A DNA stretch of 13,920 bases from Hydrogenophilales bacterium RIFOXYD1_FULL_62_11. GTDB lineage: Bacteria; Pseudomonadota; Gammaproteobacteria; Burkholderiales; Thiobacillaceae. Of the stretch, positions 1-6,642 are shown piece by piece. Position 1 is the first letter of the stretch. Each line of letters opens with the position of its first letter. Below the pieces are notes generated by a model. That model saw nothing but the letters and a program-made list of their open reading frames with translations. It was not told the DNA's origin and searched no databases. The translations under genes and the position numbers were made by a program. The stretch is from NCBI GenBank assembly GCA_001802655.1, contig MGZO01000030.1:8963-22882 (forward strand), written 5' to 3'.

Positions 1-450
1 CTGGGCCGTATCGAGACTGCAACCTCCACGCTGGCCAAGCGCCTGCTGGTGGAGCAAGCCCGGGCCGACGGCCAGGAGGGGGTGGTGTTCAAGCGCCTGG
101 ATGCGCCCTACACCCCCGACCGCCCCAACACCGGAGGCGATGCACTCAAGTTCAAGTTCGTGGCCGATGCCACCGTGCGCGTGCGCGGCCAGAACGGGAC
201 CAAGCGCAGTGTGGAAATGGAGCTGATGGCTGATGACGGCAGCTGGGTGGGCGTGGGCAACGTGACCATCCCGGCCAACGCCGCGATCCCCGCGGCCGGC
301 GAATTGATCGAAGTTCGATACCTCTACGGATACCGCGGAGGCAGCCTGTTCCAGCCGGTCTACCAGCGCGCCCGCCGGGACCTGACGGAAGATGCCTGCA
401 CCGTGAAGCAGGTCAAGTACAAGGGTGAGCCTGAAGCACTCGCCGCCTGA
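1..450 (+). CDS. ATP-dependent DNA ligase, C-terminal part (5' end outside window)
   Basis: This is the 3' end of a gene whose start lies before the window; the frame is open from base 1 and stops at 448-450. The visible 149 residues carry nucleotidyltransferase motif IV (EGVVFK, residues 26-31) and motif V (LKFKF, 49-53), followed by about 85 residues that look like the OB-fold domain of ATP-dependent ligases. Such ligases seal nicked duplex DNA through an enzyme-AMP intermediate; the KxDG lysine motif that takes the AMP should lie upstream and cannot be checked here. Bacterial replication uses an NAD-dependent ligase, so an ATP-dependent one points to repair or to a mobile element. It is followed by a GC-rich hairpin and then tmk. 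The assignment is secure; the role of this copy is inference. Confidence 0.88.
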   Translation: MGRIETATSTLAKRLLVEQARADGQEGVVFKRLDAPYTPDRPNTGGDALKFKFVADATVRVRGQNGTKRSVEMELMADDGSWVGVGNVTIPANAAIPAAGELIEVRYLYGYRGGSLFQPVYQRARRDLTEDACTVKQVKYKGEPEALAA

Positions 451-456
451 TCCACG

Positions 457-479
457 CGGGGCCGGCACGCCCGGCCCCG
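457..479 (+). terminator. GC-rich hairpin after the ligase gene
   Basis: A perfect 9-bp inverted repeat (CGGGGCCGG, 457-465, with CCGGCCCCG, 471-479) and a 5-base loop lies seven bases after the ligase stop. It is stable enough to be a terminator stem, but no T-run follows, so intrinsic termination is doubtful. It could instead protect the mRNA 3' end or act in attenuation before tmk. Confidence 0.45.
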
Positions 480-481
480 TC

Positions 482-487
482 CATACT
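482..487 (+). promoter_or_regulatory. Possible -10 box of tmk (CATACT)
   Basis: CATACT differs from TATAAT at two positions and ends nine bases before the tmk ATG, which would give a nearly leaderless mRNA. There is no good Shine-Dalgarno sequence between it and the start. The TACAAT box before the gene at 13510 has the same nine-base spacing. No convincing -35 box is seen. Confidence 0.3.
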
Positions 488-496
488 GGACACGCC

Positions 497-1150
497 ATGA
501 TCGAAACACAGACCAGCCACCCGCGATTTCTGAGCATTGAAGGCGGGGAAGGCGCGGGCAAGTCCTCGCTGATCCGCGCCATCCAAGACCAGCTCGCCGC
601 CCAGGGACACACCGTCACCCTCACACGCGAACCGGGCGGCACGCCTGTGGCCGAGCGCATCAGGGAAGTGCTTCTGACTGGCGGCGAGGAAGCCATCTGC
701 GACCACGCCGAGCTGCTGCTGATGTTCGCAGCACGCGCCCAGCACCTGGAGCATGTCATTCGGCCGGCGCTTGCGCGGGGCGATTACGTCATCTGCGATC
801 GCTTCATCGACTCCAGCTACGCCTACCAGGGCGCTGGCCGCGGCATGCCCTTGGACACCATCGCCAGTCTGGAGCGCATGGTTGTTGATGTGGTGCCGTC
901 GCTGACGTTGCTGCTGGACCTGGACGTGAAGCAGGGAACACAGCGCGCACGCAGCAGACCCGGGACCCCCGACAGGATCGAGGTTGAACACCAGGCGTTC
1001 TTCGAGCGGGTGCGGCAGGGCTACCGGTCCAGGGCGGACGCCGACCCGGAGCGAATTCGCGTCATCGACGCCAGCCAGCCCATGAAGCATGTGCAGCAGG
1101 ACGCCCTCTCTGTGGTCGCTGACTGGATGGAATTGCCCTGCTCCGCGTAG
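497..1150 (+). CDS. tmk: Thymidylate kinase
   Basis: This 217-residue protein should phosphorylate dTMP to dTDP with ATP in the cytoplasm, the committed step to dTTP. It has the full-length layout of the family: P-loop GGEGAGKS (residues 16-23), TREPGGT substrate loop, DRF (101-103) followed by the SSYAYQG segment, and an arginine-rich LID with the RARSRPGTPDR stretch. A P-loop without arginine combined with arginines in the LID matches the bacterial (type II) form. I chose the ATG at 497 because the P-loop then starts at the usual distance; the frame stays open upstream to 425 but that part would overlap the ligase gene. Its position beside a ligase rather than DNA polymerase III genes suggests an element-borne extra copy that raises dTTP supply. 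That last point is inference. Confidence 0.93.
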   Translation: MIETQTSHPRFLSIEGGEGAGKSSLIRAIQDQLAAQGHTVTLTREPGGTPVAERIREVLLTGGEEAICDHAELLLMFAARAQHLEHVIRPALARGDYVICDRFIDSSYAYQGAGRGMPLDTIASLERMVVDVVPSLTLLLDLDVKQGTQRARSRPGTPDRIEVEHQAFFERVRQGYRSRADADPERIRVIDASQPMKHVQQDALSVVADWMELPCSA

Positions 1151-1178
1151 GCTTGCCCGATCCAACTGCGAGCACGCC

Positions 1179-1550
1179 ATGCCGGGCCGACACCGATTGC
1201 CGCCTTATGAAAAAGCCCTGCATGCCGCCCGTGCCGTCCTGGACGTGGCAGCAGGCCTGATGGATGACGCACAGGCCGGCATCCGCTTGAGACAGGCCAC
1301 TGGCCGGCAGTGGACGCTGCTCACCGCAATCCAGTACCTCACAGGCAAGGAAGCGATAGCGGCGTTACGCGCTATCCCCGCGGACCAGGCCCCCATGGGG
1401 CTGTCCCATGAGGACCGCACGCACGCGATCGCACTGGCTGTATCGGCCGCTGCAGGCGGCGCTCGCGATGGTGGGCCACTCTGCGCCAGCCACCTGGTCG
1501 CGTTGTACCGGGCGCATGCAGGCGCATCCACCGAGGACCAGGGCGCATGA
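1179..1550 (+). CDS. Unknown protein, 123 residues
   Basis: I do not recognise this protein. It is alanine-rich and looks mostly helical, with no signal peptide, membrane segment or catalytic motif that I can see. The ATG at 1179 is the first good start after the tmk stop, 28 bases downstream; the same frame is open further upstream inside tmk. Its stop overlaps the start of the next gene by four bases (ATGA, 1547-1550), so it is very probably translated together with the GIY-YIG nuclease gene and belongs to the ligase-tmk operon. Because of that coupling it could be a partner or regulator of the nuclease, but nothing in the sequence shows this. Confidence 0.65.
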   Translation: MPGRHRLPPYEKALHAARAVLDVAAGLMDDAQAGIRLRQATGRQWTLLTAIQYLTGKEAIAALRAIPADQAPMGLSHEDRTHAIALAVSAAAGGARDGGPLCASHLVALYRAHAGASTEDQGA

Positions 1551-2077
1551 CCCCAGTCGACGGGGCTCGCACCAGCTTCCACGAGATTGCGACCCGCCTG
1601 CTACCCGCCCACCTGCAGCGCCTGCGCGAGGCCATGCGCACGCCCGTACCTGCCGCCACCTTCCTCGGCGCCACCACTGCAAGCCGCGTAGTGCGCGAGC
1701 GCGCCGGCGTTGAGTCCGACTTCCGCGGCCTCTACGTGTTCATCGAACAGGGAAAGCCGCTGTACGTCGGGATCTCGCGCAAGGTCTTGAGCCGACTGGT
1801 CCAGCACGTCAACGCACCGAGCCACTTCTCCGCATCCCTCGCCTACCGACTCGCGTGCCGCGAGCATTGGCCAGGCGGAATGCCGCGCGGTCGAAAGCGC
1901 GCACAGAACATGGATGACGGCGGATTCCTGGAGCGGTTCAAGGATCAGCAGCGCCGACTGTCCGCCATGGATGTTGCATTCGTGCAGATCGACTGCGACC
2001 TGGAGCTTTACCTGTTCGAGGTCTACGCGGCCATGCAGCTCGGCACCGGCGCGCTCAATTCGTTCAGGACCCACTAG
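1547..2077 (+). CDS. GIY-YIG nuclease family protein
   Basis: The protein (176 residues) has the GIY-YIG fold signature: GLYVF (61-65) and LYVGIS (72-77), then R83 and H87 in the RLVQH stretch. Near the C terminus E158 and N171 (in ALNSFRTH) fit the catalytic glutamate and the conserved asparagine of the small stand-alone members. GIY-YIG enzymes cut DNA with one metal ion in roles from repair (UvrC) to restriction and homing; this type has no assigned role that I know. About 60 residues precede the nuclease fold. The start overlaps the previous stop (ATGA), so it closes the ligase-tmk operon. It lies 66 bases before the GHKL ATPase and methyltransferase genes, which makes a joint role possible but unproven. 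Confidence 0.8.
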   Translation: MTPVDGARTSFHEIATRLLPAHLQRLREAMRTPVPAATFLGATTASRVVRERAGVESDFRGLYVFIEQGKPLYVGISRKVLSRLVQHVNAPSHFSASLAYRLACREHWPGGMPRGRKRAQNMDDGGFLERFKDQQRRLSAMDVAFVQIDCDLELYLFEVYAAMQLGTGALNSFRTH

Positions 2078-2078
2078 C

Positions 2079-2110
2079 TAACTTTCAGAATCACGACTCG
2101 CTGAGATTCT
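2079..2110 (+). promoter_or_regulatory. TAACTTT box with inverted repeat before the GHKL gene
   Basis: TAACTTT (2079-2085) begins two bases after the preceding stop codon and its end lies 58 bases before the GHKL start. It is followed by an inverted repeat, AGAATC (2087-2092) and GATTCT (2105-2110), with a 12-base spacer. The same box occurs before four other units in the window. The downstream sequence has no TATAAT-like -10, so it may be an activator or alternative sigma site. This is inference from recurrence only. Confidence 0.45.
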
Positions 2111-2143
2111 TGGTGCATCCCTTCTCACACAGAGGCGCTGCAC

Positions 2144-3847
2144 ATGGAATCCCACGAGTTCGAGGTCGACAAGAGCATCATCATCCACCTGATCAAGTCG
2201 CAGGCGGGCACCCTCGGGAAGGGCGTTCTCGAAACGATAATGAACAGCGTGGACGCCGGCGCGTCCAAGGTCGAAATCCAGTTCGATGCGAACACGTTGA
2301 CCATCGTCGACGATGGTCATGGCCTTCGCAGCCGCGATGAAATCCTGGCCGTCTTCAAGCGCTTCGGCTTCGACCACTCCAACCACAAGCGCGAGTTCGG
2401 CAAGTTCGGCTTGGGCCGCGGCCAGCTGTGGAACTGGTGCTCCAGCACGTGGCGCACCAACCAGTTCCTGCTGGACGTTGACGTGCGCGACCGTGGGTTG
2501 AAATGGGACCTGCACAGCGACCTCGAGCAGCAGGACGGCCTCATCATCACGGCGCCCTTCTACGAGCCGCTGACGGCCGTGGAGCGCTCCACCCTACAGA
2601 GCGAACTGGAGCGCCTGTGCCGGTATTCGACCGTCCCCGTGATCGTCAACGGCGTGCAGATCAGCAAGGACCCGGGCACGCAGAAATGGGACTTCGAAAC
2701 CGAGTCGGCCTACATGCGCGTGACCGAAGGCCACCACCTGACGGTCTACAACCAGGGTGTGCTGGTGGCGGACCTCTACGCCGGCCACGAGGGCATCGCG
2801 GGGGTGATCTGCACCAAGCGCGGCTATAACCTGACGCTCAACATCGCGCGCAACGATATCCAGCGTAAGGACTGCGCCATCTGGAAGGAAATCAGCGCCC
2901 TGTGCCGCAAGCAGGCGAACGAACGCCTGTCCAAGCCCAACTCCAAGCGCATGACCGACGCTGAGCGCACGTTCCTTGCCACCCAGACGGCCGACCCGGC
3001 TCACATCGAGCATCTGGAAAAGCCGATCTTCACCCTGACGGACGGCAAGCACATCACATTCGGCGCACTGCGCAACCGGCTGGTACGCAGCGGCATGGCC
3101 CTGTCGGTGGCCGATACGGGCAACCGCATGGCCGAATCCATGATGCGCGACAAGACCACCGTGGTGCTGTCCAAAGCCACCCTGTCGCGCTTCGGCGTGG
3201 TGTCGGTCTGCGAGCTGCTCGATCTGCTCGAAGAGCGCACCAAGAACACGACGAAGCGTTGGGACGGCTACAGCGTGGGCCGAGAGGGGCGTCGCTTCAA
3301 GGTGTACGAGGACCTGTCGGAAGCTCCGGGCTTCAAGCAGCTCAACGCCAACAAGATTCCCCACGACAAGCTGACCAAGCAGCAGCGCAGCTTCCTGTCT
3401 GCGCTGGACAGCATCAACTGGATGGTGGTCACCGCCATGAAGGAGGTCTGCGAGCAGCGGCCTGCCACGCGCGAAATCGTGCTCGGTACGATCGAGGGCG
3501 GCGAGGCCTTCACCGATGGCACGTCCTACATCGCCTTCACCCCCGAAACTGCGGCCGAATCCATGCGCTCGGGCATGCCCGGCTTCCTGCGTGCGGTCCA
3601 CCTGCTGGTCCACGAATACCTGCACAACACCGAAGACAGCGGGAGTCACGCCCACGACCTCGACTTCATGGAGGCGTTCCACAACATCGTTCTCGACAAC
3701 TTTTCCGATCTCAACAAGGCGGCGCGGCACGCGTTCAAGAAGTTCGTGAAGACGCAGGGCAAGCTGACTCGGCCCAACGCCCTCGATCTGGACCTGCTGG
3801 ATACGTCCGACGCCAGCGCCGCTCAAGCTGCCGAGGAGATGGCATGA
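2144..3847 (+). CDS. GHKL-type ATPase with C-terminal HExxH zincin-like region
   Basis: The 567-residue protein starts with a GHKL (Gyrase-Hsp90-histidine kinase-MutL) ATPase fold: N box with E30 and N34 (ETIMNSVDAGA), G1 motif DDGHG (56-60) and G2 glycine loop GKFGLGRG (86-93). The DAGAS sequence after the N box is typical of MutL/MORC/Hsp90-like members rather than sensor kinases, and no histidine-kinase phosphoacceptor domain is seen. The middle part (about 110-440) should contain the transducer domain. Near the C terminus lies HEYLH (490-494), followed by a histidine-rich SHAHDLDF segment (501-508) that could give the third metal ligand, as in zinc metallopeptidases. It overlaps the methyltransferase gene by four bases (ATGA). 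Such ATPases clamp onto DNA or protein when ATP binds. ATPase call firm, peptidase call moderate, biological role unknown. Confidence 0.8.
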   Translation: MESHEFEVDKSIIIHLIKSQAGTLGKGVLETIMNSVDAGASKVEIQFDANTLTIVDDGHGLRSRDEILAVFKRFGFDHSNHKREFGKFGLGRGQLWNWCSSTWRTNQFLLDVDVRDRGLKWDLHSDLEQQDGLIITAPFYEPLTAVERSTLQSELERLCRYSTVPVIVNGVQISKDPGTQKWDFETESAYMRVTEGHHLTVYNQGVLVADLYAGHEGIAGVICTKRGYNLTLNIARNDIQRKDCAIWKEISALCRKQANERLSKPNSKRMTDAERTFLATQTADPAHIEHLEKPIFTLTDGKHITFGALRNRLVRSGMALSVADTGNRMAESMMRDKTTVVLSKATLSRFGVVSVCELLDLLEERTKNTTKRWDGYSVGREGRRFKVYEDLSEAPGFKQLNANKIPHDKLTKQQRSFLSALDSINWMVVTAMKEVCEQRPATREIVLGTIEGGEAFTDGTSYIAFTPETAAESMRSGMPGFLRAVHLLVHEYLHNTEDSGSHAHDLDFMEAFHNIVLDNFSDLNKAARHAFKKFVKTQGKLTRPNALDLDLLDTSDASAAQAAEEMA

Positions 3848-5016
3848 GTGCGGTGCTCGCTGAGCGGGTGTGTTCGGCGGGGTCCGCTGCGCTACCTGCG
3901 GCACCCACTGGCCGCCGCGAGGACATCGACGCCTGCGCCAGCGAAGTGCTGGCCATGCTCCAGAACCACAGCTACGAGGACACTGCCGCCCACTTCCGCA
4001 CGTCGCGCGGCAAGGTGTACTCGCTGGCGGTACGCGCCGGCGCCCGCAAGAACGAAGCCGCCATCCTCGAGCGCAAGGCCGACCGCCGCCGCCGGCAACT
4101 CGAATTCATGGAATCGGTTGTTAACTCCGTCCAGAAGGCCGACGTCCTCGACTTCCTCGCCGGCCTGCCTGATGACAGCGTGCCGCTGCATCTGTGCTCC
4201 CCGCCATACAACCTAGGCTTGTCATACGGCCAAGGTGCGAGCGCCGATGCCTTTTCCTACAGCTACTACCTGGGCTGGTCCATCCAGGTGCTCTCGGAGA
4301 TGGCGCGCACCCTCGCGCCCGGCGGCACCCTGTTCTACCAGGTGGGGTCGACGCGCGGCCCCGACGGCGGGCTGGTGCCGATCGACACGGTCCTGTTCCA
4401 GCACCTCATCACCATGGGCCTGACCTTCAAGACGCGAATCGCCTGGGTCGTCCCGCACGGGCTGACACCCAAGCGTCGACTGGCCGAACGCTACGAGACG
4501 GCGCTGGTGTTCACCAAGGGGCCTGAGCACCGGGTATTCAACCCCGATCCCGTGCGCACGCCTCAGCGCCAGCCGGGCAAGCGCGCCTTCCGCGGACCCA
4601 ACAAGGGCCAGCTCAGCGGCAACCCCTTCGGCGCGCACCCCTCCAACGTCTGGACCATCCCCAACGCCCGGCACAACGCGCCCGGCCGCGTGGAGGGGCA
4701 CCCGGCCCAGATGCCGGTGGAGCTGGCCAGGCGCGCGATCCTCCTGTGGACCCTGCCCGGTGACCTGGTCGTGGACTGCTTCAGCGGCTCGGGAACCACC
4801 GCCGAGGCGGCAATCCGCACGGGCCGCGCGTTCAGTGGGTGCGATCTGTTCTACGAAGACCTGCGTGCCCAGCGCCTGGCCGCGGTGTCGCCCGACCTAT
4901 CCACGCCGCTGCCGGGCATCACGGATGAGTCGTTGGCCGTCTGGCAGGCGGAAGCCAGACCCGTACACGTGCCTGCTCGGGACCCTGACCTGTTCGACGC
5001 GCCGGTGCCCGGGTAG
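3844..5016 (+). CDS. Site-specific DNA methyltransferase (beta class) with N-terminal HTH
   Basis: This 390-residue enzyme should transfer a methyl group from S-adenosylmethionine to an exocyclic amino group in DNA. Catalytic motif IV is SPPY (119-122) and comes before the cofactor motif DCFSGSGTT (311-319), the order of beta-class enzymes; SPPY is commoner in N4-cytosine than in N6-adenine methyltransferases, so the base is undecided. The region between, about 155-290, should hold the target-recognition domain. Residues 32-66 look like a helix-turn-helix, unusual as an N-terminal addition. I chose the ATG at 3844, which overlaps the stop of the GHKL gene; the frame is open upstream but only as a shadow of that gene. 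No classical restriction endonuclease is adjacent. It may mark self DNA or act alone. Confidence 0.87.
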   Translation: MSAVLAERVCSAGSAALPAAPTGRREDIDACASEVLAMLQNHSYEDTAAHFRTSRGKVYSLAVRAGARKNEAAILERKADRRRRQLEFMESVVNSVQKADVLDFLAGLPDDSVPLHLCSPPYNLGLSYGQGASADAFSYSYYLGWSIQVLSEMARTLAPGGTLFYQVGSTRGPDGGLVPIDTVLFQHLITMGLTFKTRIAWVVPHGLTPKRRLAERYETALVFTKGPEHRVFNPDPVRTPQRQPGKRAFRGPNKGQLSGNPFGAHPSNVWTIPNARHNAPGRVEGHPAQMPVELARRAILLWTLPGDLVVDCFSGSGTTAEAAIRTGRAFSGCDLFYEDLRAQRLAAVSPDLSTPLPGITDESLAVWQAEARPVHVPARDPDLFDAPVPG

Positions 5017-5020
5017 GGCC

Positions 5021-5045
5021 AACCGGCTGCAAATCGCGGCCGGTT
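5021..5045 (+). terminator. Hairpin just after the methyltransferase gene
   Basis: A perfect 7-bp inverted repeat (AACCGGC, 5021-5027, with GCCGGTT, 5039-5045) with an 11-base loop begins four bases after the methyltransferase stop. No T-run follows, so it is at best a weak or factor-dependent terminator, or an mRNA 3'-end stabiliser. Apart from this and the leader structures from 5148 on, I see nothing in the 193-base gap 5017-5209. Confidence 0.3.
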
Positions 5046-5147
5046 AGCGGGTTGCCACCCCTTGGCCGGCCAGCGATCCTGACCGCATTGGCCATGTGCC
5101 ACGCCACGGCGGCTCAGCCGACTCAACCTGTCCTCACCGGACATCAG

Positions 5148-5175
5148 CCCGCGGGTCGACCACGACCCTCGCGGG
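5148..5175 (+). promoter_or_regulatory. Leader hairpin of the gene at 5210
   Basis: CCCGCGGGTCG (5148-5158) pairs with 5163-5175 over 11 bp, leaving a two-base bulge (5169-5170) and a 4-base loop. The hairpin ends nine bases before the repeated ribosome-binding leader. The gene at 5739 has the same order of hairpin then leader. Function unknown; mRNA stability or translation control is plausible. Confidence 0.4.
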
Positions 5176-5184
5176 TTCGTGCGT

Positions 5185-5201
5185 CGCCTGCATTTCAGGA
5201 G
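5185..5201 (+). repeat. 17-base leader repeat, copy 1 (contains Shine-Dalgarno)
   Basis: CGCCTGCATTTCAGGAG occurs here and, without mismatch, at 5716-5732, each time just before a start codon (8 and 6 bases later). It contains the ribosome-binding sequence AGGAG and a small inverted repeat, CCTG with CAGG, that would pair over part of it. It fixes the start of this gene at 5210. Confidence 0.7.
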
Positions 5202-5209
5202 ACAGCACC

Positions 5210-5641
5210 ATGAGCAACAAGACCCTCGCCCTGCGGATGGCCGCAGCCCTGCACGCCATGTCCGAACTGGCCAGCGCCGTCGAAGCCCACTGCAGCAACA
5301 GCGGAGTGGAGCTCGACGAGATCCGTCACGCCTGGCAGGACGCGGACGCGGCACTCGAGCAGTTCTACGCAGCCAACGCCGCCGGCGTGGAGACCCTGCA
5401 GCCGCCGGAACAGAAGCCTCTGATCAGCCGCGACGGTCGCCAGTGGGTTGCCTCCGGCAGCCAGCTTTCGGAGGAGGGCCAAGCCCTGGTCGCCGAGTTC
5501 TTCGGTGCACAAGCCCACGCCACCGCCCGCTACGCCCAGGCCTGCATGCAGGCATGCGCCTCCATCCCGCTGTCCACCCTGGAGTCCCCGGACTTCCGGC
5601 AGCAGCTCGAGCGCATTGGCCAGATGACGTCACCGGCGTAA
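5210..5641 (+). CDS. Unknown protein, 143 residues
   Basis: I do not recognise this protein. Its first 60 residues are alanine-rich and look helical, followed by a segment with QPPEQKP and a second helical half containing AQAHATARYAQACMQACAS; it could be a small helical-bundle protein. Several cysteines are present but not in a metal-binding pattern. No signal peptide or membrane segment is visible. The ATG at 5210 is supported by AGGAG at 5197-5201; the frame is open to 5096 but that part has no ribosome-binding site. It shares a 17-base leader with the next gene, so both are probably controlled alike. It is typical of unassigned accessory genes on plasmids and integrative elements. Confidence 0.72.
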   Translation: MSNKTLALRMAAALHAMSELASAVEAHCSNSGVELDEIRHAWQDADAALEQFYAANAAGVETLQPPEQKPLISRDGRQWVASGSQLSEEGQALVAEFFGAQAHATARYAQACMQACASIPLSTLESPDFRQQLERIGQMTSPA

Positions 5642-5697
5642 CCGTCAACTCGACGGCACCGCTTCAACATCCCTGCCCTACCCGGGCACCACCGCTT

Positions 5698-5718
5698 GCG
5701 CCCCCTGCATGGGGGCGC
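5698..5718 (+). promoter_or_regulatory. Leader hairpin of the gene at 5739
   Basis: GCGCCCCC (5698-5705) pairs perfectly with GGGGGCGC (5711-5718) around a TGCAT loop. It touches the repeated leader copy that carries the ribosome-binding site. CCTGCAT occurs twice (5704-5710, across the loop, and 5718-5724), and both copies could pair with the CAGG at 5727-5730. No T-run follows, so it is not a standard terminator. Confidence 0.5.
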
Positions 5719-5732
5719 CTGCATTTCAGGAG
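5716..5732 (+). repeat. 17-base leader repeat, copy 2 (contains Shine-Dalgarno)
   Basis: This is the second exact copy of CGCCTGCATTTCAGGAG, the first being at 5185-5201. AGGAG (5728-5732) lies six bases before the ATG at 5739 and fixes that start over the alternative at 5709. The CCTG and CAGG arms could fold over the ribosome-binding site. Confidence 0.7.
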
Positions 5733-5738
5733 CCACAC

Positions 5739-6527
5739 ATGTACTACACCGCCTCCATCACCCCCCAGGTATGGGCTCAGAAGTATGCAATGACGGTAGA
5801 TCCGTCCGGGCCCACCCGGTGGGACGTGACCGAAGAGTTCAACAAGGCCAGCGAGGAAGACCGCCAGCTGTACCTGGAAGGCGGCAATGACACCGCCGAC
5901 CTGCTGAAGAACAGCGCCCACGCACCCGACTGGGTGAAGGCCTGGAGCGGCCCCTTCGAGATACATGTCACGGAGACGGCCGAGAAGTCGAGCATCGAGG
6001 ACCAGCGCACCGGACCGGTCCTGCAGGCTCTGCTCCCCGACAGCGACGGCCGCGCCACGCGGGCGTACCGGCATGCCCTGGAGTCGATGGCCCTGTGCCT
6101 TCGCTGCAGTGGCGTGTCCCACACCCTGATTGACGAGGCGCTGCAGACCGCGGTCGATGCCTACGGCAACAACTACGAGGTCATCGACAACGGCCTGGAG
6201 ATCGACGAAGCGCTGGTGGTCAGCACAACGCACCTGACGCACGAGGAGCGTGCTCAACTTGATGACGGAGTCATCGGCAACGTCGATGGTGAGACCCAGA
6301 TGGTGCTGTCCCAACAGGGCGAGTATGGCTATCTGGTCTGGCTGCCCATCAAGGAAACCTTGTGCCAGACGGAAGCCGAAACCCTTACCTGGCTGTCCAA
6401 CCTGGAAGGCAAGATCTCCGAGGGCTTCCTCGGGGTGATCAAGAAGGCGGCAGAAGTTGGCACCATCTTCATCCGCTTCGACCGAGACGCCGACCCGCTC
6501 CCGGGCGTGCCGGAATACGATGACTGA
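5739..6527 (+). CDS. Accessory protein with DUF5983-like C-terminal region
   Basis: This acidic protein has 262 residues and no signal peptide or membrane segment. The N-terminal half is unrecognised. The last 105 or so residues resemble, from memory, the DUF5983 family of integrative elements: a VVSTTHLT segment, a middle GYLVWLPI strand, and a tail where an AAEVGTIFIRFDRDADP stretch leads into GVPEYDD, like the family's usual ending of aspartate-rich strand plus short proline-containing tail. DUF5983 has no known function, so the match says only that the gene is probably cargo of a mobile element. The ATG at 5739 has AGGAG six bases upstream. It shares its leader with the gene at 5210 and is closed by a strong terminator at 6548. 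The family match is moderate at best. Confidence 0.7.
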   Translation: MYYTASITPQVWAQKYAMTVDPSGPTRWDVTEEFNKASEEDRQLYLEGGNDTADLLKNSAHAPDWVKAWSGPFEIHVTETAEKSSIEDQRTGPVLQALLPDSDGRATRAYRHALESMALCLRCSGVSHTLIDEALQTAVDAYGNNYEVIDNGLEIDEALVVSTTHLTHEERAQLDDGVIGNVDGETQMVLSQQGEYGYLVWLPIKETLCQTEAETLTWLSNLEGKISEGFLGVIKKAAEVGTIFIRFDRDADPLPGVPEYDD

Positions 6528-6547
6528 CCTCTGACGCTGTCCCAACG

Positions 6548-6581
6548 CGCCCACTCCCTTACGGAGTGGGCGTTTTTTTTT
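6548..6581 (+). terminator. Strong rho-independent terminator
   Basis: A perfect 10-bp stem (CGCCCACTCC, 6548-6557, with GGAGTGGGCG, 6563-6572), a 5-base loop and nine consecutive T (6573-6581) form a textbook intrinsic terminator 20 bases after the stop of the gene ending at 6527. It separates that unit from the next, which begins with a TAACTTT box four bases later. Confidence 0.95.
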
Positions 6582-6584
6582 GGC

Positions 6585-6591
6585 TAACTTT
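6585..6591 (+). promoter_or_regulatory. TAACTTT box before the gene at 6643
   Basis: TAACTTT lies directly behind the terminator, so this is where transcription of the next unit must begin if the terminator works. Its end is 51 bases before the ATG at 6643, like the copies before 10823 (51) and 12726 (50). It is the best placed of the five copies to be a promoter element, but no TATAAT-like box follows. Confidence 0.5.
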
Positions 6592-6642
6592 CGCCTGCGG
6601 TCGCCGGTGCTCTGATGGGGTCATCTCCAGCAGGACACGGCC

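Noticed and set aside
427..450. Ligase ends in ALAA, like the ssrA degradation tag
   Set aside because: Alanine-rich ends are common in high-GC proteins, and one instance does not show a degron.
3259..3843. In-frame upstream extension of the methyltransferase by 195 codons
   Set aside because: That part is a shadow of the GHKL gene in another frame. The ATG at 3844 overlapping the GHKL stop is the natural start.
2594..3904. Long open frame (436 codons) on the - strand opposite the GHKL gene
   Set aside because: It lies entirely across the GHKL gene, which has clear ATPase motifs. High GC content keeps the opposite frame free of stops, and its translation shows no recognisable domain.
5017..5209. 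Possible tRNA or small RNA gene in the gap after the methyltransferase
   Set aside because: I looked for a cloverleaf and a T-loop pattern and found none; only simple hairpins are present.
5094..5213. 39-codon open frame ending in an ATGA overlap with the gene at 5210
   Set aside because: It runs through the leader hairpin and ribosome-binding repeat, has no ribosome-binding site of its own and no recognisable peptide; chance is likely.
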